A program made the translations under genes and the position numbers. From Acidobacteriota bacterium (lineage in GTDB: Bacteria > Acidobacteriota > Terriglobia > UBA7540), in contig CADDZC010000021.1 in assembly GCA_902812365.1 (NCBI GenBank), positions 1-51,269 on the forward strand: 51,269 bases of DNA. Reading direction: 5' to 3'. Below the pieces are notes generated by a model. The model was not told the DNA's origin. It worked only from the letters and a program-made list of their open reading frames with translations, and did no database searches. Of the stretch, positions 6,640 through 15,240 are shown piece by piece. Numbering within the stretch: the stretch's first letter is position 1; the number at the start of each line of letters is the position of its first letter.

Positions 6640-9600
6640 ATGGTTGGTCATCGCCGGCTAGGGCACCTTTTGGCAATCGTCGCGTTGCTCACCGCGCTCA
6701 ACCTCAAAGCGCAACTCAACCGCGGCGTAATCGAAGGAACCGTTACTGATCCGCAGGGCAACGTCGTGCCCAATGTGCAGGTCCGGGTCACGAACGCCGA
6801 TACGAACGTCTCGGCGGCGGTCACAACGAACACGGAAGGGTATTACCGGGTTGCGGATCTGGTTCCCGGACCGTACAAGGTGCACTTCGAGCTGGCCGGA
6901 TTTCAGCCGCTTGACGTCTCGAACATCGAACTCTTGGCGGGACATGTCCTCAGAGTGGACGGCCTGCTGCGACTGGGTGCGACGCGCCAGACCGTGGAAG
7001 TCAGCGCCGCCGCCACTCTGATCGATACCGCCCCCGCCAATGTCAATACCACCCTGGGTGACCGCACCGTGGAGGCGATGCCTCTGCAGGGCCGCGATAT
7101 CCAGCAACTGGTGTTCCTCATCCCGGGGGCGGCCCAAGTGGGGGGACCGCCCGGAAGCAATTTCGGGTTCAACAGCCAGTTCGGCACTTTCCCTGACCCC
7201 ACGCATCTGATCGGTTCCGACATCTCGGTGAATGGAGGGCAGGGGGGGGACAATGCCTGGTATCTGGACGGGAATCTGAACCTTTCGGGCTTCGCGGAGA
7301 ATGCCGCCGTCAACCCCTCGCCCGACGCCGTTCAGGAATTCCAGGCCGTCACGGCGGCTTTGAGCGCCGAGTACGGCCGCACCGGTGGCGGCGTTTTCAA
7401 TGTGGTGCTCAAGTCCGGCACCAATGCGCTCCATGGTGACGTTTACGAATACGTGCGTAATGACGCGACCAACGCCCGCAACCCTTTCACTTCCATCGAT
7501 TCGCAAGGACATATCATCAAGGATCGCCAGCTCCGGTACAACAACTTCGGCGGAACGCTGGGCGGGCCCGTCGTCATTCCCCACCTCTACAACGGAAAGA
7601 ATCGCACCTTCTTTTTCCTCTCCAGTGACTTCACGATCCTCCATTTGCTGGGACAGAAAACCTTCACCGTCCCCACCGCGTCGGAGCGGGCCGGAGACTT
7701 CAGCGAAGATGCCAACGTCGTGACCAATGGCTTATGGAACCCTTACAGTACGGCGGGGCCCGACCCCCAAACCGGGCTTTTCCAGCGCACGGCTTTCGGG
7801 GTGCCCGTGCCGGGGAATCCGTTCGGAGCCAACGGTTGCTTGAATACGTCGGTGGAGGCGGGTGCCGCCCAGGGAGTGAAGACCTGTAATTTCAGCGCCC
7901 AGATCCCCTCCACCATGCTCGATCCGACCGCGATGTTCTTTATTAAATCCTTTCCCATGCCGAACTATATGGATCCGCTCAGCAACTGTCCGGTGGCGGC
8001 CGGCGGCGGCACGCGGATCTGCGATAATTATCTGGGAACGGTCGGGAGCAGCCAGGATCCAGAAAATTACTCGATCAAAATCGACCACCAGTGGAGTGAC
8101 CGGAGCAAGTATTTTACCGAAGTCCTCTTTAGTCCCGGCAAGTACAACAATTATCGGGTTCCCTGGACCGGCCCGACGTTTCCCAACGACAACACCGGGT
8201 GGGGCGCGCAGTATCCGGTGGATTTTGCCAACACCGACATCGGCTTGGGCAACACCTATACGTTCCGGCCGACCGTCGTCAACGAGTTCCGGGCCAGCTT
8301 CACGCGGCAGTTTCTGAATTCTCACCCGAACCAGCCTTATCCCAACAGCATTACCGACCAAGCGGAGGTCGAAAAGCTCCTCGCGCCCATCAAGATTCCG
8401 CAAGATCCCCAGAGCCCGGTTCCCAACTGGATCATGTCGGTGCCCGGCGGGGGCGGCATCTCGTTCGGCCCGACTCAGTGGGTCAACATGATTACCATGG
8501 CCGAGTCCTATAACATTTTGGACAACATCACCAAGGTGGCGGGCAAGCACACGATTAAGGCGGGACTGACCTACCGCCTGGAGCACTCCGCCTACGAGGG
8601 ACCCTATCCCACGTATTTCGCGTTCAGCGGCGTCCTGACGCAGGATCCGACCTCCGGCCTCGGGGGCGGCGGCCTGGAGCAGTTCATGCTGGGCGCGGTT
8701 TCAAGTCAAGGCCGGGATTCCGAGACTGGGATTCAGAACAAACCTTACAACAGCTATCGCTATCGGGCGGCCTTCGTTCAGGATGACTTCCGATTGCGCC
8801 CTAACTTCACACTGAACCTCGGACTGCGCTACGACATCAATGGGCTCTTCAAGATTCGCAATCACCCGATGTCAAATTTCTGCCTCGGCTGCCTCAATCC
8901 CATGACGGGACTTCCGGGCGAACTGTTGTATGAGGGCGACCCGGGGTTTCCCCGAGGAGGCACGATCGCGCCGGCCAACAAAAACGATTTAGCGCCTCGC
9001 GTCAATTTCTCCTGGTCGCCGTTTTCCAGCCGGAAGACGGTCATCCGAGGCGGTTACGACCTCATCTACACGAACGCCTTTGACAGCATCAATGCACCCG
9101 GGCAGTCTTCGAACAATATGCCCGGCTGGGCGCAGGCGTACCTCTGGAACGGGAGTTTTTATCCCCAATGTGGAGGAACCGCGGGCGAATGCGTGGCTTG
9201 GCCGCTCAGCGATACGACGACCAACAAGGCCGCTCTGACCACGCCGCCTTTCAGCGCCCAGTTTTTAGCCGTCAACCGGGATCCGCTGCTGGGCGTCAGC
9301 CATGTGGAGTTTATCGATCCCCCTTCCCATGATCCTCTGATTGAGGACTGGGGGCTGGAGGTCCAGCGTGAGCTGCCCGGAGATATGCTGGTGAGCGTCG
9401 GCTACGTGGGAACTCACGGCACTCACCTGATGGGCGAGTCCTTTCGACAGTACAACTATATTCATACGGCGGACCTGATCAAGTACAAGACCGCCATTAA
9501 CGGCAGCGCTCCGATCAATCAATTTTTCTCGGGCAAAACCGCCGCCTTGCTGGCCAGCGTTTACGGACCTCTGGGCTTCACGGGAGCCGACAGCAACGGC

Positions 9601-10572
9601 AACGTCACTCTTCCGCTCAGCATTCTGCTGAAGCCGTATCCGTTTTATGGCGCGATTAATCAACTGCAAGACCAGACGGCGTTCGACGGCACCAGCGTTT
9701 ACAACGGGCTCAACGCAAGACTCCAGAAGAGATATTCGAACGGTCTCGATTTCGTGGTGGCCTACACCTGGAGTAAGAAGATCACCAACCCCTCGGTCTC
9801 GCAGCCCTTCACGATTGTGACGGACCCGATTCACTGGTCGCGCAATGGCCAGATTGGGGGGCGGGGCGGCGCCCTCGCCGGGGCGTTGTTCGGTGCTTTC
9901 CAGGATCCGGACAACCGGAAAGTGGACCGCGCCATCGCGGCGGATGATATGCCCCAGATGCTCAACATCGCCGCCAGCTATGAGCTGCCGTTCGGCAAGG
10001 GTAAGACTCTGGCCAGTTCCAGCCGCGCCGTCAACGGCGTGTTCGGCGGCTGGAAACTCACGGGAAATTTTAATGCTGAAAGCGGCGTCCCGCTGGGAAT
10101 CAGCTGCCCTGGCGATCAATTGACCAGCCGGTGCAACCTCGTCGGTAATCCGAAGGCGGTCCCCGGCGGCCGCAGCATCAACGACTGGATTAACCCGGGA
10201 GCCTTCGAACCTCCGTTCGGCAGCGACCAGACCTTCTGGGCCAACTACGATCCGAATGATCCTCGGGCCTACCAGTTTGGCACGATGGGCCCGCGGATCG
10301 GCGCCTTGCGCTCCCCAGGGTTCTGGAATCTGGATTCCTCGCTCTCGAAGGATTTTCATTTCTCGGAGGCTAAGTACGCGGAGTTGCGCTGGGAGGTCTT
10401 CAACGCCCTCAACCATCAGAATCCGGGCCTTCCCAATACGAACTGGTGTTTGCCGCCGACCACCAGCGGAAGCACGGACGCCGTTCACCAAGCCGGATGC
10501 TCTTTCGGGCGAATTACGAACATCCAAACGGACCCGCGGGCGATGCAATTTGCTTTGAAATTCTTCTGGTGA
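6640..10572 (+). CDS. TonB-dependent outer-membrane receptor 1 (Oar-type, carboxypeptidase-regulatory-like N-domain)
   Basis: A 1310-residue outer-membrane transporter. Order: signal peptide (1-24, cleavage after KA), a carboxypeptidase-regulatory-like beta domain (about 28-110, beginning GVIEGTVTDPQGNVVPNV), a plug (about 125-260, with the segment AVQEFQAVTAALSAEYGRTGGG), and a large beta-barrel ending MQFALKFFW, with the C-terminal aromatic expected for BAM-dependent insertion. The ATG at 6640 has GGGAGG 5 nt upstream; the open frame begins earlier but without such a site. It should carry an oligomeric substrate across the outer membrane using TonB-ExbBD energy. No SusD gene is nearby; TPR proteins are. 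A promoter and IclR-box precede it. Phosphotriesterase-like and GH30-like genes follow. The substrate is unknown, probably a glycan or glycoconjugate. Confidence 0.93.
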   Translation: MVGHRRLGHLLAIVALLTALNLKAQLNRGVIEGTVTDPQGNVVPNVQVRVTNADTNVSAAVTTNTEGYYRVADLVPGPYKVHFELAGFQPLDVSNIELLAGHVLRVDGLLRLGATRQTVEVSAAATLIDTAPANVNTTLGDRTVEAMPLQGRDIQQLVFLIPGAAQVGGPPGSNFGFNSQFGTFPDPTHLIGSDISVNGGQGGDNAWYLDGNLNLSGFAENAAVNPSPDAVQEFQAVTAALSAEYGRTGGGVFNVVLKSGTNALHGDVYEYVRNDATNARNPFTSIDSQGHIIKDRQLRYNNFGGTLGGPVVIPHLYNGKNRTFFFLSSDFTILHLLGQKTFTVPTASERAGDFSEDANVVTNGLWNPYSTAGPDPQTGLFQRTAFGVPVPGNPFGANGCLNTSVEAGAAQGVKTCNFSAQIPSTMLDPTAMFFIKSFPMPNYMDPLSNCPVAAGGGTRICDNYLGTVGSSQDPENYSIKIDHQWSDRSKYFTEVLFSPGKYNNYRVPWTGPTFPNDNTGWGAQYPVDFANTDIGLGNTYTFRPTVVNEFRASFTRQFLNSHPNQPYPNSITDQAEVEKLLAPIKIPQDPQSPVPNWIMSVPGGGGISFGPTQWVNMITMAESYNILDNITKVAGKHTIKAGLTYRLEHSAYEGPYPTYFAFSGVLTQDPTSGLGGGGLEQFMLGAVSSQGRDSETGIQNKPYNSYRYRAAFVQDDFRLRPNFTLNLGLRYDINGLFKIRNHPMSNFCLGCLNPMTGLPGELLYEGDPGFPRGGTIAPANKNDLAPRVNFSWSPFSSRKTVIRGGYDLIYTNAFDSINAPGQSSNNMPGWAQAYLWNGSFYPQCGGTAGECVAWPLSDTTTNKAALTTPPFSAQFLAVNRDPLLGVSHVEFIDPPSHDPLIEDWGLEVQRELPGDMLVSVGYVGTHGTHLMGESFRQYNYIHTADLIKYKTAINGSAPINQFFSGKTAALLASVYGPLGFTGADSNGNVTLPLSILLKPYPFYGAINQLQDQTAFDGTSVYNGLNARLQKRYSNGLDFVVAYTWSKKITNPSVSQPFTIVTDPIHWSRNGQIGGRGGALAGALFGAFQDPDNRKVDRAIAADDMPQMLNIAASYELPFGKGKTLASSSRAVNGVFGGWKLTGNFNAESGVPLGISCPGDQLTSRCNLVGNPKAVPGGRSINDWINPGAFEPPFGSDQTFWANYDPNDPRAYQFGTMGPRIGALRSPGFWNLDSSLSKDFHFSEAKYAELRWEVFNALNHQNPGLPNTNWCLPPTTSGSTDAVHQAGCSFGRITNIQTDPRAMQFALKFFW

Positions 10573-10782
10573 GCCGCGATGAAAGAATGATCACGATAAG
10601 TGAGAATTCTGGCCGCGCCGCCCGGTGGCGGGACGCTCCGCCGGCCAACCCATTCAGCGGCCCGGATCCGTCGGGGAGCGGAGCCCCTCGCCTCACGCGG
10701 AAGCCGGAACCGGCCGTATCCGCGTTGGCAAGCCCCATCCTTCCCAGGCCGCCCCGGGCGTGAGTTTGCACGGAGTTCGTTG

Positions 10783-11925
10783 ATGCCGCTGGCTTTTCTC
10801 TCCTGGTCGGAGGTCTTGATCCCAATCGCCCGGCGGGCTTTCATGGCCAGGCTGCTCGCCGGTTCTGCCCTTTCTTGTTTGCTCCCGCCGGCCGCCGTCA
10901 CGGCGTTGGAGAAAGTCGGCTCCGAGGCGAAACCAAAAATGTCCAGGGTACCCACGATGACAGGCCCCGTTCACTGCGATTCACTGGGCACGACTCTTAT
11001 GCACGAGCACCTGTTATGGTTCGGAGGCCCGCGCCGGCAGGATTCCGGCTACACGCCGATCCCCGCGGATAAGCGGCAGGAGTCGGTGGAGTTCGCCGTC
11101 TCGCTGTTGAACGAGGCCGCGCGGGTGGGAATCAACACGCTCGTCGATCTCACCCCTCACCGGCCCATCGACCTTTATCAGCAGATCGCCCAGCGCTCCC
11201 CGATCCGGATTGTACCCTCGACCGGTTTCTATCGGCGCGCCAAAATCCCTCCCTACCTGGCGAGGATGGAGGATCCCAACCAGATGTACGAATATATGCT
11301 CAAAGAAGTGGTGGAGGGCATTCAAGGCACCAAGATTCGAGCTGGAATCATCAAAGTGGCGGCGGAAACCAGCCCTATGACCGATTGGGAGAAAAAGGTC
11401 TTTCGGGCTGCGGCCCGGGTTCAGCAGGCAACGGGTACGCCGATTGCCACTCATGACGGCGCCGGAGCGCGCGAACAGTTCGATGGCTTGGTGCAGGCCG
11501 GCGCGACGCCGCGGCGGTTCTTTATTTCCCACGTGGATATGGCTCTCCACGGCGGACTTACTCGGGAGCAATTGGCGAAGGAATTGGTCTCCATCGCCCG
11601 GGACGGCGGATACCTGGAATTTGACACCTTCGGCCAGGAGTCATATACGCCGTGGAGGGATCTGTTGTATCTGTGGCAGGCTATCATGGAGGCGGGATTC
11701 GTCAATCGGATGTTTTTCTCCATGGATTGCAACTGGCGTTGGGAGAACGGAAAGAAGATTTTTGAGGGGGCCGACGCACCCAATGTCGATCCGGACGCCT
11801 CCCGGCGGACTTATGCCTATATGATGACCGATGCGGTTCCCCGACTGTTGAAATCGGGATTTACCGAAGACGTGATTTATACGATTCTGGTGGAGAATCC
11901 CCGCCGCTTCTTCTGCGGGGAGTGA
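10783..11925 (+). CDS. Phosphotriesterase-like amidohydrolase-superfamily enzyme, Tat-exported
   Basis: A 380-residue member of the PTE/Php family. The binuclear-metal residues are all present: H74 and H76 in TLMHEHL, bridging K191 (GIIKVAAE), H224 (IATHDGAG), H250 (FISHVD) and D315 (FFSMDCNW). The N-terminus has a twin-arginine signal (R17-R18, ARRAFMARLLAGSALSCLLPPAA), so a folded, metal-loaded protein is probably exported to the periplasm. CGGAG lies 7 nt before the ATG at 10783, which supports this start over upstream in-frame codons. Many PTE-like proteins are lactonases. Next to an acid-sugar dehydratase-like gene and a glycosidase, a sugar-lactone or ester hydrolase is a reasonable guess. 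It lies 210 nt after TonB receptor 1, in the same direction. Confidence 0.88.
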   Translation: MPLAFLSWSEVLIPIARRAFMARLLAGSALSCLLPPAAVTALEKVGSEAKPKMSRVPTMTGPVHCDSLGTTLMHEHLLWFGGPRRQDSGYTPIPADKRQESVEFAVSLLNEAARVGINTLVDLTPHRPIDLYQQIAQRSPIRIVPSTGFYRRAKIPPYLARMEDPNQMYEYMLKEVVEGIQGTKIRAGIIKVAAETSPMTDWEKKVFRAAARVQQATGTPIATHDGAGAREQFDGLVQAGATPRRFFISHVDMALHGGLTREQLAKELVSIARDGGYLEFDTFGQESYTPWRDLLYLWQAIMEAGFVNRMFFSMDCNWRWENGKKIFEGADAPNVDPDASRRTYAYMMTDAVPRLLKSGFTEDVIYTILVENPRRFFCGE

Positions 11926-11968
11926 CCGGCGGCGGGCGGGCCGGGAGCGATCTCAGAACGGGGTGATT

Positions 11969-13420
11969 ATGCGGGCCAAGCCGAGGAAAAATAATCGGGT
12001 GATTTGCCAGCTTTCACTGATGATTCTTTCCGTCAGCTGGCCGGCCGGGGCGCAGCGGCCGTCTGACGAGGCCTGGGTCAAGATTGATCCGAACCAGCCA
12101 TATCAGGAGATTCAGGGTTTTGGGGTTAACTACACGGGGCCGTACTTCCGTGACGATCAGAAAGCCATGTTCGACCGGCTGATCGGGGATCTCGGGGTGA
12201 CGATGTTCCGCGTGGTCCCTTACCTGGTCTATAGCAACTGGGAGGAAACGCCCGGCCCCAAGAACCAGGAGTACTGGAACGACCGGTATTCGACGCCGAT
12301 TTTCGAGGCCACGTGGAAGGGACTGCGTTATCTGAACTCACGGGGTATTCGTCCGATGCTCGCCCTGATGGGGCCGGTGCCAGCTTGGATGACGGACAAT
12401 CAGGTTCGGCCGCCCCGACATCAAGTGTGCCAGCCAAACGTGCCGCCCGACTTGCAAAACCACCTGAGTCCCGCCATGTACGACGCCTTCGCCGAAGAGG
12501 TGGTTTCCATGGTGGAGTACGCGCGACACCGGGCGCACGTTGACTTCGAGTACTTCAGCCCTTTTAACGAGACCGACTGCTACCCGGCCGAAGGCCCGCG
12601 GGTCGATCCTGACGAAGCTCCGAAAGTGCTGGAGGCCGTCGCCCGCAAGCTGAATGAGGACGGACTGGGCGATATCCAGCTGGTCGTCGCCGATAACGCG
12701 CTGATCACCAACGATTATACGGACCCCATCTTGAAGGACGACGATTTGATGAAGCAGGTGGAAGTCTTCTCCTTCCACACGTACGGAGAAAATTCCGTAG
12801 GCCCCCAAGTTGAGCGCATCAAAGCGAGCAAGTATTCGCGGGTTCCGGTCTGGCTCACGGAGTACGGCGACCTGAACGATCAGGACAAGAGCTTTGAAAA
12901 CCAATGGAAGAACTTCTCCCTGGCCGCCAACCGGCGCGCGCTGACGGCCCTCAATCAAGGAGCGAGCGCCCTCTTCTTCTTCGACGCCTTCGATGACTAT
13001 GAAGAGTGCGCCAAGCGGCTGTGCTTCTACGGCTTGTTCCGCAGCGCCGGACATATTTATTCACCGAAGAAGAGTTATTACGCCACCCGGCAGCTTTATC
13101 ACTTTGTGCGGCCGGGCTGGCACCGGATCGCGGCCGCGACCGAAGCCCCCGGCCTGACCGTGTCGGCGTTCGAGGGCCCCGCGCCGGACGCGCTGGTGGT
13201 GGTGGGAGTGAAGGAAGGCGGACCGGCTCGCCTGCACATCGCCTTACCGCCAGCCTCCGCCGCCCCGCAGGATTGGGACCTCTACGAAACGACGCGCGAG
13301 TTGAATTGCCAGAAAGTGAGCACCCTTCGCATGCGCGACGGCCGCGCTGAAGTGGATCTGCCCGAGGAAGCTGTCTTCACGCTGGTCGGGAAGTCAAGCC
13401 AGGTAGAATCGGGTTTTTGA
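11969..13420 (+). CDS. Secreted GH30-like (clan A) glycoside hydrolase
   Basis: A 483-residue secreted glycosidase. A signal peptide (QLSLMILSVSWPAGAQ) precedes the beginning IQGFGVNYTGPYF, which resembles the GFG start of GH30 enzymes. A TIM barrel follows with the clan-A acid/base motif FSPFNETD (E201) and the nucleophile in VWLTEYGD (E298), both at strand ends as expected. A C-terminal beta domain (about 385-470) resembles the side domain of GH30. ATG 11969 has GGGG 5-8 nt upstream; a GTG two codons earlier is possible. It starts 43 nt after the PTE-like gene and is probably co-transcribed. Likely substrates are beta-linked glucans, xylans or related glycans; the subfamily is not resolved. 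Confidence 0.85.
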   Translation: MRAKPRKNNRVICQLSLMILSVSWPAGAQRPSDEAWVKIDPNQPYQEIQGFGVNYTGPYFRDDQKAMFDRLIGDLGVTMFRVVPYLVYSNWEETPGPKNQEYWNDRYSTPIFEATWKGLRYLNSRGIRPMLALMGPVPAWMTDNQVRPPRHQVCQPNVPPDLQNHLSPAMYDAFAEEVVSMVEYARHRAHVDFEYFSPFNETDCYPAEGPRVDPDEAPKVLEAVARKLNEDGLGDIQLVVADNALITNDYTDPILKDDDLMKQVEVFSFHTYGENSVGPQVERIKASKYSRVPVWLTEYGDLNDQDKSFENQWKNFSLAANRRALTALNQGASALFFFDAFDDYEECAKRLCFYGLFRSAGHIYSPKKSYYATRQLYHFVRPGWHRIAAATEAPGLTVSAFEGPAPDALVVVGVKEGGPARLHIALPPASAAPQDWDLYETTRELNCQKVSTLRMRDGRAEVDLPEEAVFTLVGKSSQVESGF

Positions 13421-13498
13421 CCCGGGTTGGCATCGGCGGTTCGCGAGCCGGACCATCAGAAGATGCGGAGTGAGCCGCGCGCCAGCTGGAGGCCTGTT

Positions 13499-14731
13499 AT
13501 GCCGGCGATGCTGGGTTTTCGACGTTGCGCTGTCTTTCCAGAGGTGAAGTTGGCTTTCCATCTCGGTACCGGAGTGGCCCTGGTGTGGATGCTGGCGGGC
13601 GCCGGGGCGCGCGGGCAGGAGACAGCGCGGAACCTCTTCACGGAGGCTCAAGCAGCGAAGGATCGCGGCGATTGGCGGGAAGCGGAAAGCAAATACCGGG
13701 AACTGATCCGGCGGTCGCCCGATCTGGCCAATGCCTATCACAATCTGGGGATCGTCTACCTGGCAGAACATAAGAACCGCGAGGCGGCCGACGTGCTGGC
13801 GCAGGCCGTGAAGCTGGCGCCGCGCGAGGCCGGAGGGTGGTTCCTTCAGGGCCTCGCCTATTACCGGTTGTATGCGCCGAGCAAGGCGGTGGCCGCCTTT
13901 CAGACCGCCCGGCGCTTGAATCCGGCCGATAAGAATGTGCAACTCTACTTGGCGAAGGCGCAGATCCAGATGCGCGACTACGAGGGAGCGGAGCGAACGC
14001 TGCAGCAACTGGCCCAGTCCAGCCCCAACGATCCTGTGGTGCTCTACAACCTGGGCGTTGCGCACATGAAACTGATGCTCGAGGATATCGACCGGCTGAG
14101 CAGGGTTGCTCCCCAGTCCTATCTGTTGCTCCTCATCCTCGCCCAAGATGCCGAAACCCGGGGAGACGACGAGGCTGCCGCCCGGTTTTACCGACAAGCA
14201 CTGCACGCCAATCCGGCGGCGGTTGGGGTCCATTACGCGCTGGGCAGCATTTATGCCAATTCCGGAAAGTACGATGACGCCGCGCAGGAATTTCGAGCCG
14301 AGCTCCAGCTCGACCCTCATGACTCGCTGGCGCTGTGGAAACTCGGCGAAATTGCGTTGCGCACGGATCCTCGCTCGGCTTGCCGTTATCTCGAGAGCGC
14401 ATTAACGTTGACTCCAGATTTGCCGCAGGCTCGCCTGGCTTATGGGCGCGCCCTGCTGCAGCTCGGAGAGCCCGAGAAAGCAATCCAACAGTTCGAGCGG
14501 GTGGAGCGTCTGGCACCGGAGGAAGACTCCGTTCATTACCACCTGGCCACCGCTTATCGCCAGCTCGGACACCTCCAACAAGCGGAGGCCGAGATGGCCC
14601 GTTTCCAGCAACTGGCTAGGAAAAAATCGGCGATTACCCAGGCGGCGGCACGGCGCCAGGTCGAAATGACCCAAGATGCGGTGGGCCCGCCGCCCGACTT
14701 CGACACCTCCCGCAATCCCGTCCATCACTGA
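13499..14731 (+). CDS. Secreted TPR-repeat protein before TonB receptor 2
   Basis: A 410-residue protein with a signal peptide (FHLGTGVALVWMLAGAGARGQ) and about ten tetratricopeptide repeats from residue 45 to 385, for example LANAYHNLGIVYLAEHKNREAADVL and VGVHYALGSIYANSGKYDDAAQEF. GGAGG 6 nt before ATG 13499 fixes the start; the open frame begins at a TTG 24 codons earlier. It follows the GH30-like gene by 78 nt and precedes TonB receptor 2. The pattern of a secreted TPR gene next to a receptor gene recurs at receptor 3. It is probably a periplasmic or surface scaffold or binding partner; no catalytic motif is seen. Confidence 0.83.
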   Translation: MPAMLGFRRCAVFPEVKLAFHLGTGVALVWMLAGAGARGQETARNLFTEAQAAKDRGDWREAESKYRELIRRSPDLANAYHNLGIVYLAEHKNREAADVLAQAVKLAPREAGGWFLQGLAYYRLYAPSKAVAAFQTARRLNPADKNVQLYLAKAQIQMRDYEGAERTLQQLAQSSPNDPVVLYNLGVAHMKLMLEDIDRLSRVAPQSYLLLLILAQDAETRGDDEAAARFYRQALHANPAAVGVHYALGSIYANSGKYDDAAQEFRAELQLDPHDSLALWKLGEIALRTDPRSACRYLESALTLTPDLPQARLAYGRALLQLGEPEKAIQQFERVERLAPEEDSVHYHLATAYRQLGHLQQAEAEMARFQQLARKKSAITQAAARRQVEMTQDAVGPPPDFDTSRNPVHH

Positions 14732-14743
14732 GGCGCATTTTTC

Positions 14744-14759
14744 GTTCAACCTAATGAAC
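14744..14759. promoter_or_regulatory. Palindromic operator GTTCAACCTAATGAAC (IclR-box 3)
   Basis: This third copy of GTTCAA-N5-TGAAC begins 13 bp after the TPR stop codon. Its first base is 67 bp before TACGAT at 14811, the same distance and the same -10 hexamer as at receptor 1. Confidence 0.65.
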
Positions 14760-14788
14760 ACTGCCGGCCTGTCCGGCCCTTCGCCCCC

Positions 14789-14816
14789 TTGCTCACCGCC
14801 TGAGCGCGAGTACGAT
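14789..14816 (+). promoter_or_regulatory. Putative activator-dependent promoter of TonB receptor 2
   Basis: TTGCTC (14789-14794, 3 of 6 matches), a 16-bp spacer and TACGAT (14811-14816). The -35 is weak, but hexamer positions relative to the IclR-box are identical to those at 6530-6557. The expected transcript start is near 14823. Confidence 0.45.
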
Positions 14817-14822
14817 GGGATC

Positions 14823-15240
14823 GGTTGTTGGCAACGCACCGGGGCTCTGAGGTGGCTTGCGGGTCGGGAGGCGGCAGCACCGCGAAAATTCACGGAGTGG
14901 CTGGTCTTTCAACCCAACTCAGCCTGGCACGTTGGCGGAAAAGCGCTTCTGCCACCGTCATCCTGAGCGCGGGAAGGCTCGATCGGTGATGTCCGGACGC
15001 CGTCGCGAGGGCTTCTCACGAACGGGTTCGAGCCAAAAGGATTACGCGACGACGTCCCGCAGAGCCGAGCGGCGGATGTGAGCTTCGACTGGCGAAGGAA
15101 TACCGGGATGCTTCGCTCAACATCGCAGTTCGGCCTTTTTTCCGAAACCTGACGGCAGAGTCGGCTCCTTGACGGCTGCGAAAGTGAATTGCGTCCCTTG
15201 TCGTGGGGGCCGAGGTGGGTCGCTCAAAAGGGAGGCAACG
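14823..15240 (+). other. Gene-free leader (about 418 nt) of TonB receptor 2
   Basis: No credible coding region lies between the predicted promoter and the receptor ATG. It contains a hairpin at 14933-14954 (8-bp stem with one G-U pair, loop AAGCGC) whose centre AAGCGCTT matches the core of the LacI-type operators at 29424 and 29602. GTCATCCTGAGCG at 14957-14969 recalls a dispersed non-coding motif I associate with some Acidobacteria. No T tract follows the hairpin. A function as leader or regulatory RNA is possible but not shown. Confidence 0.35.
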
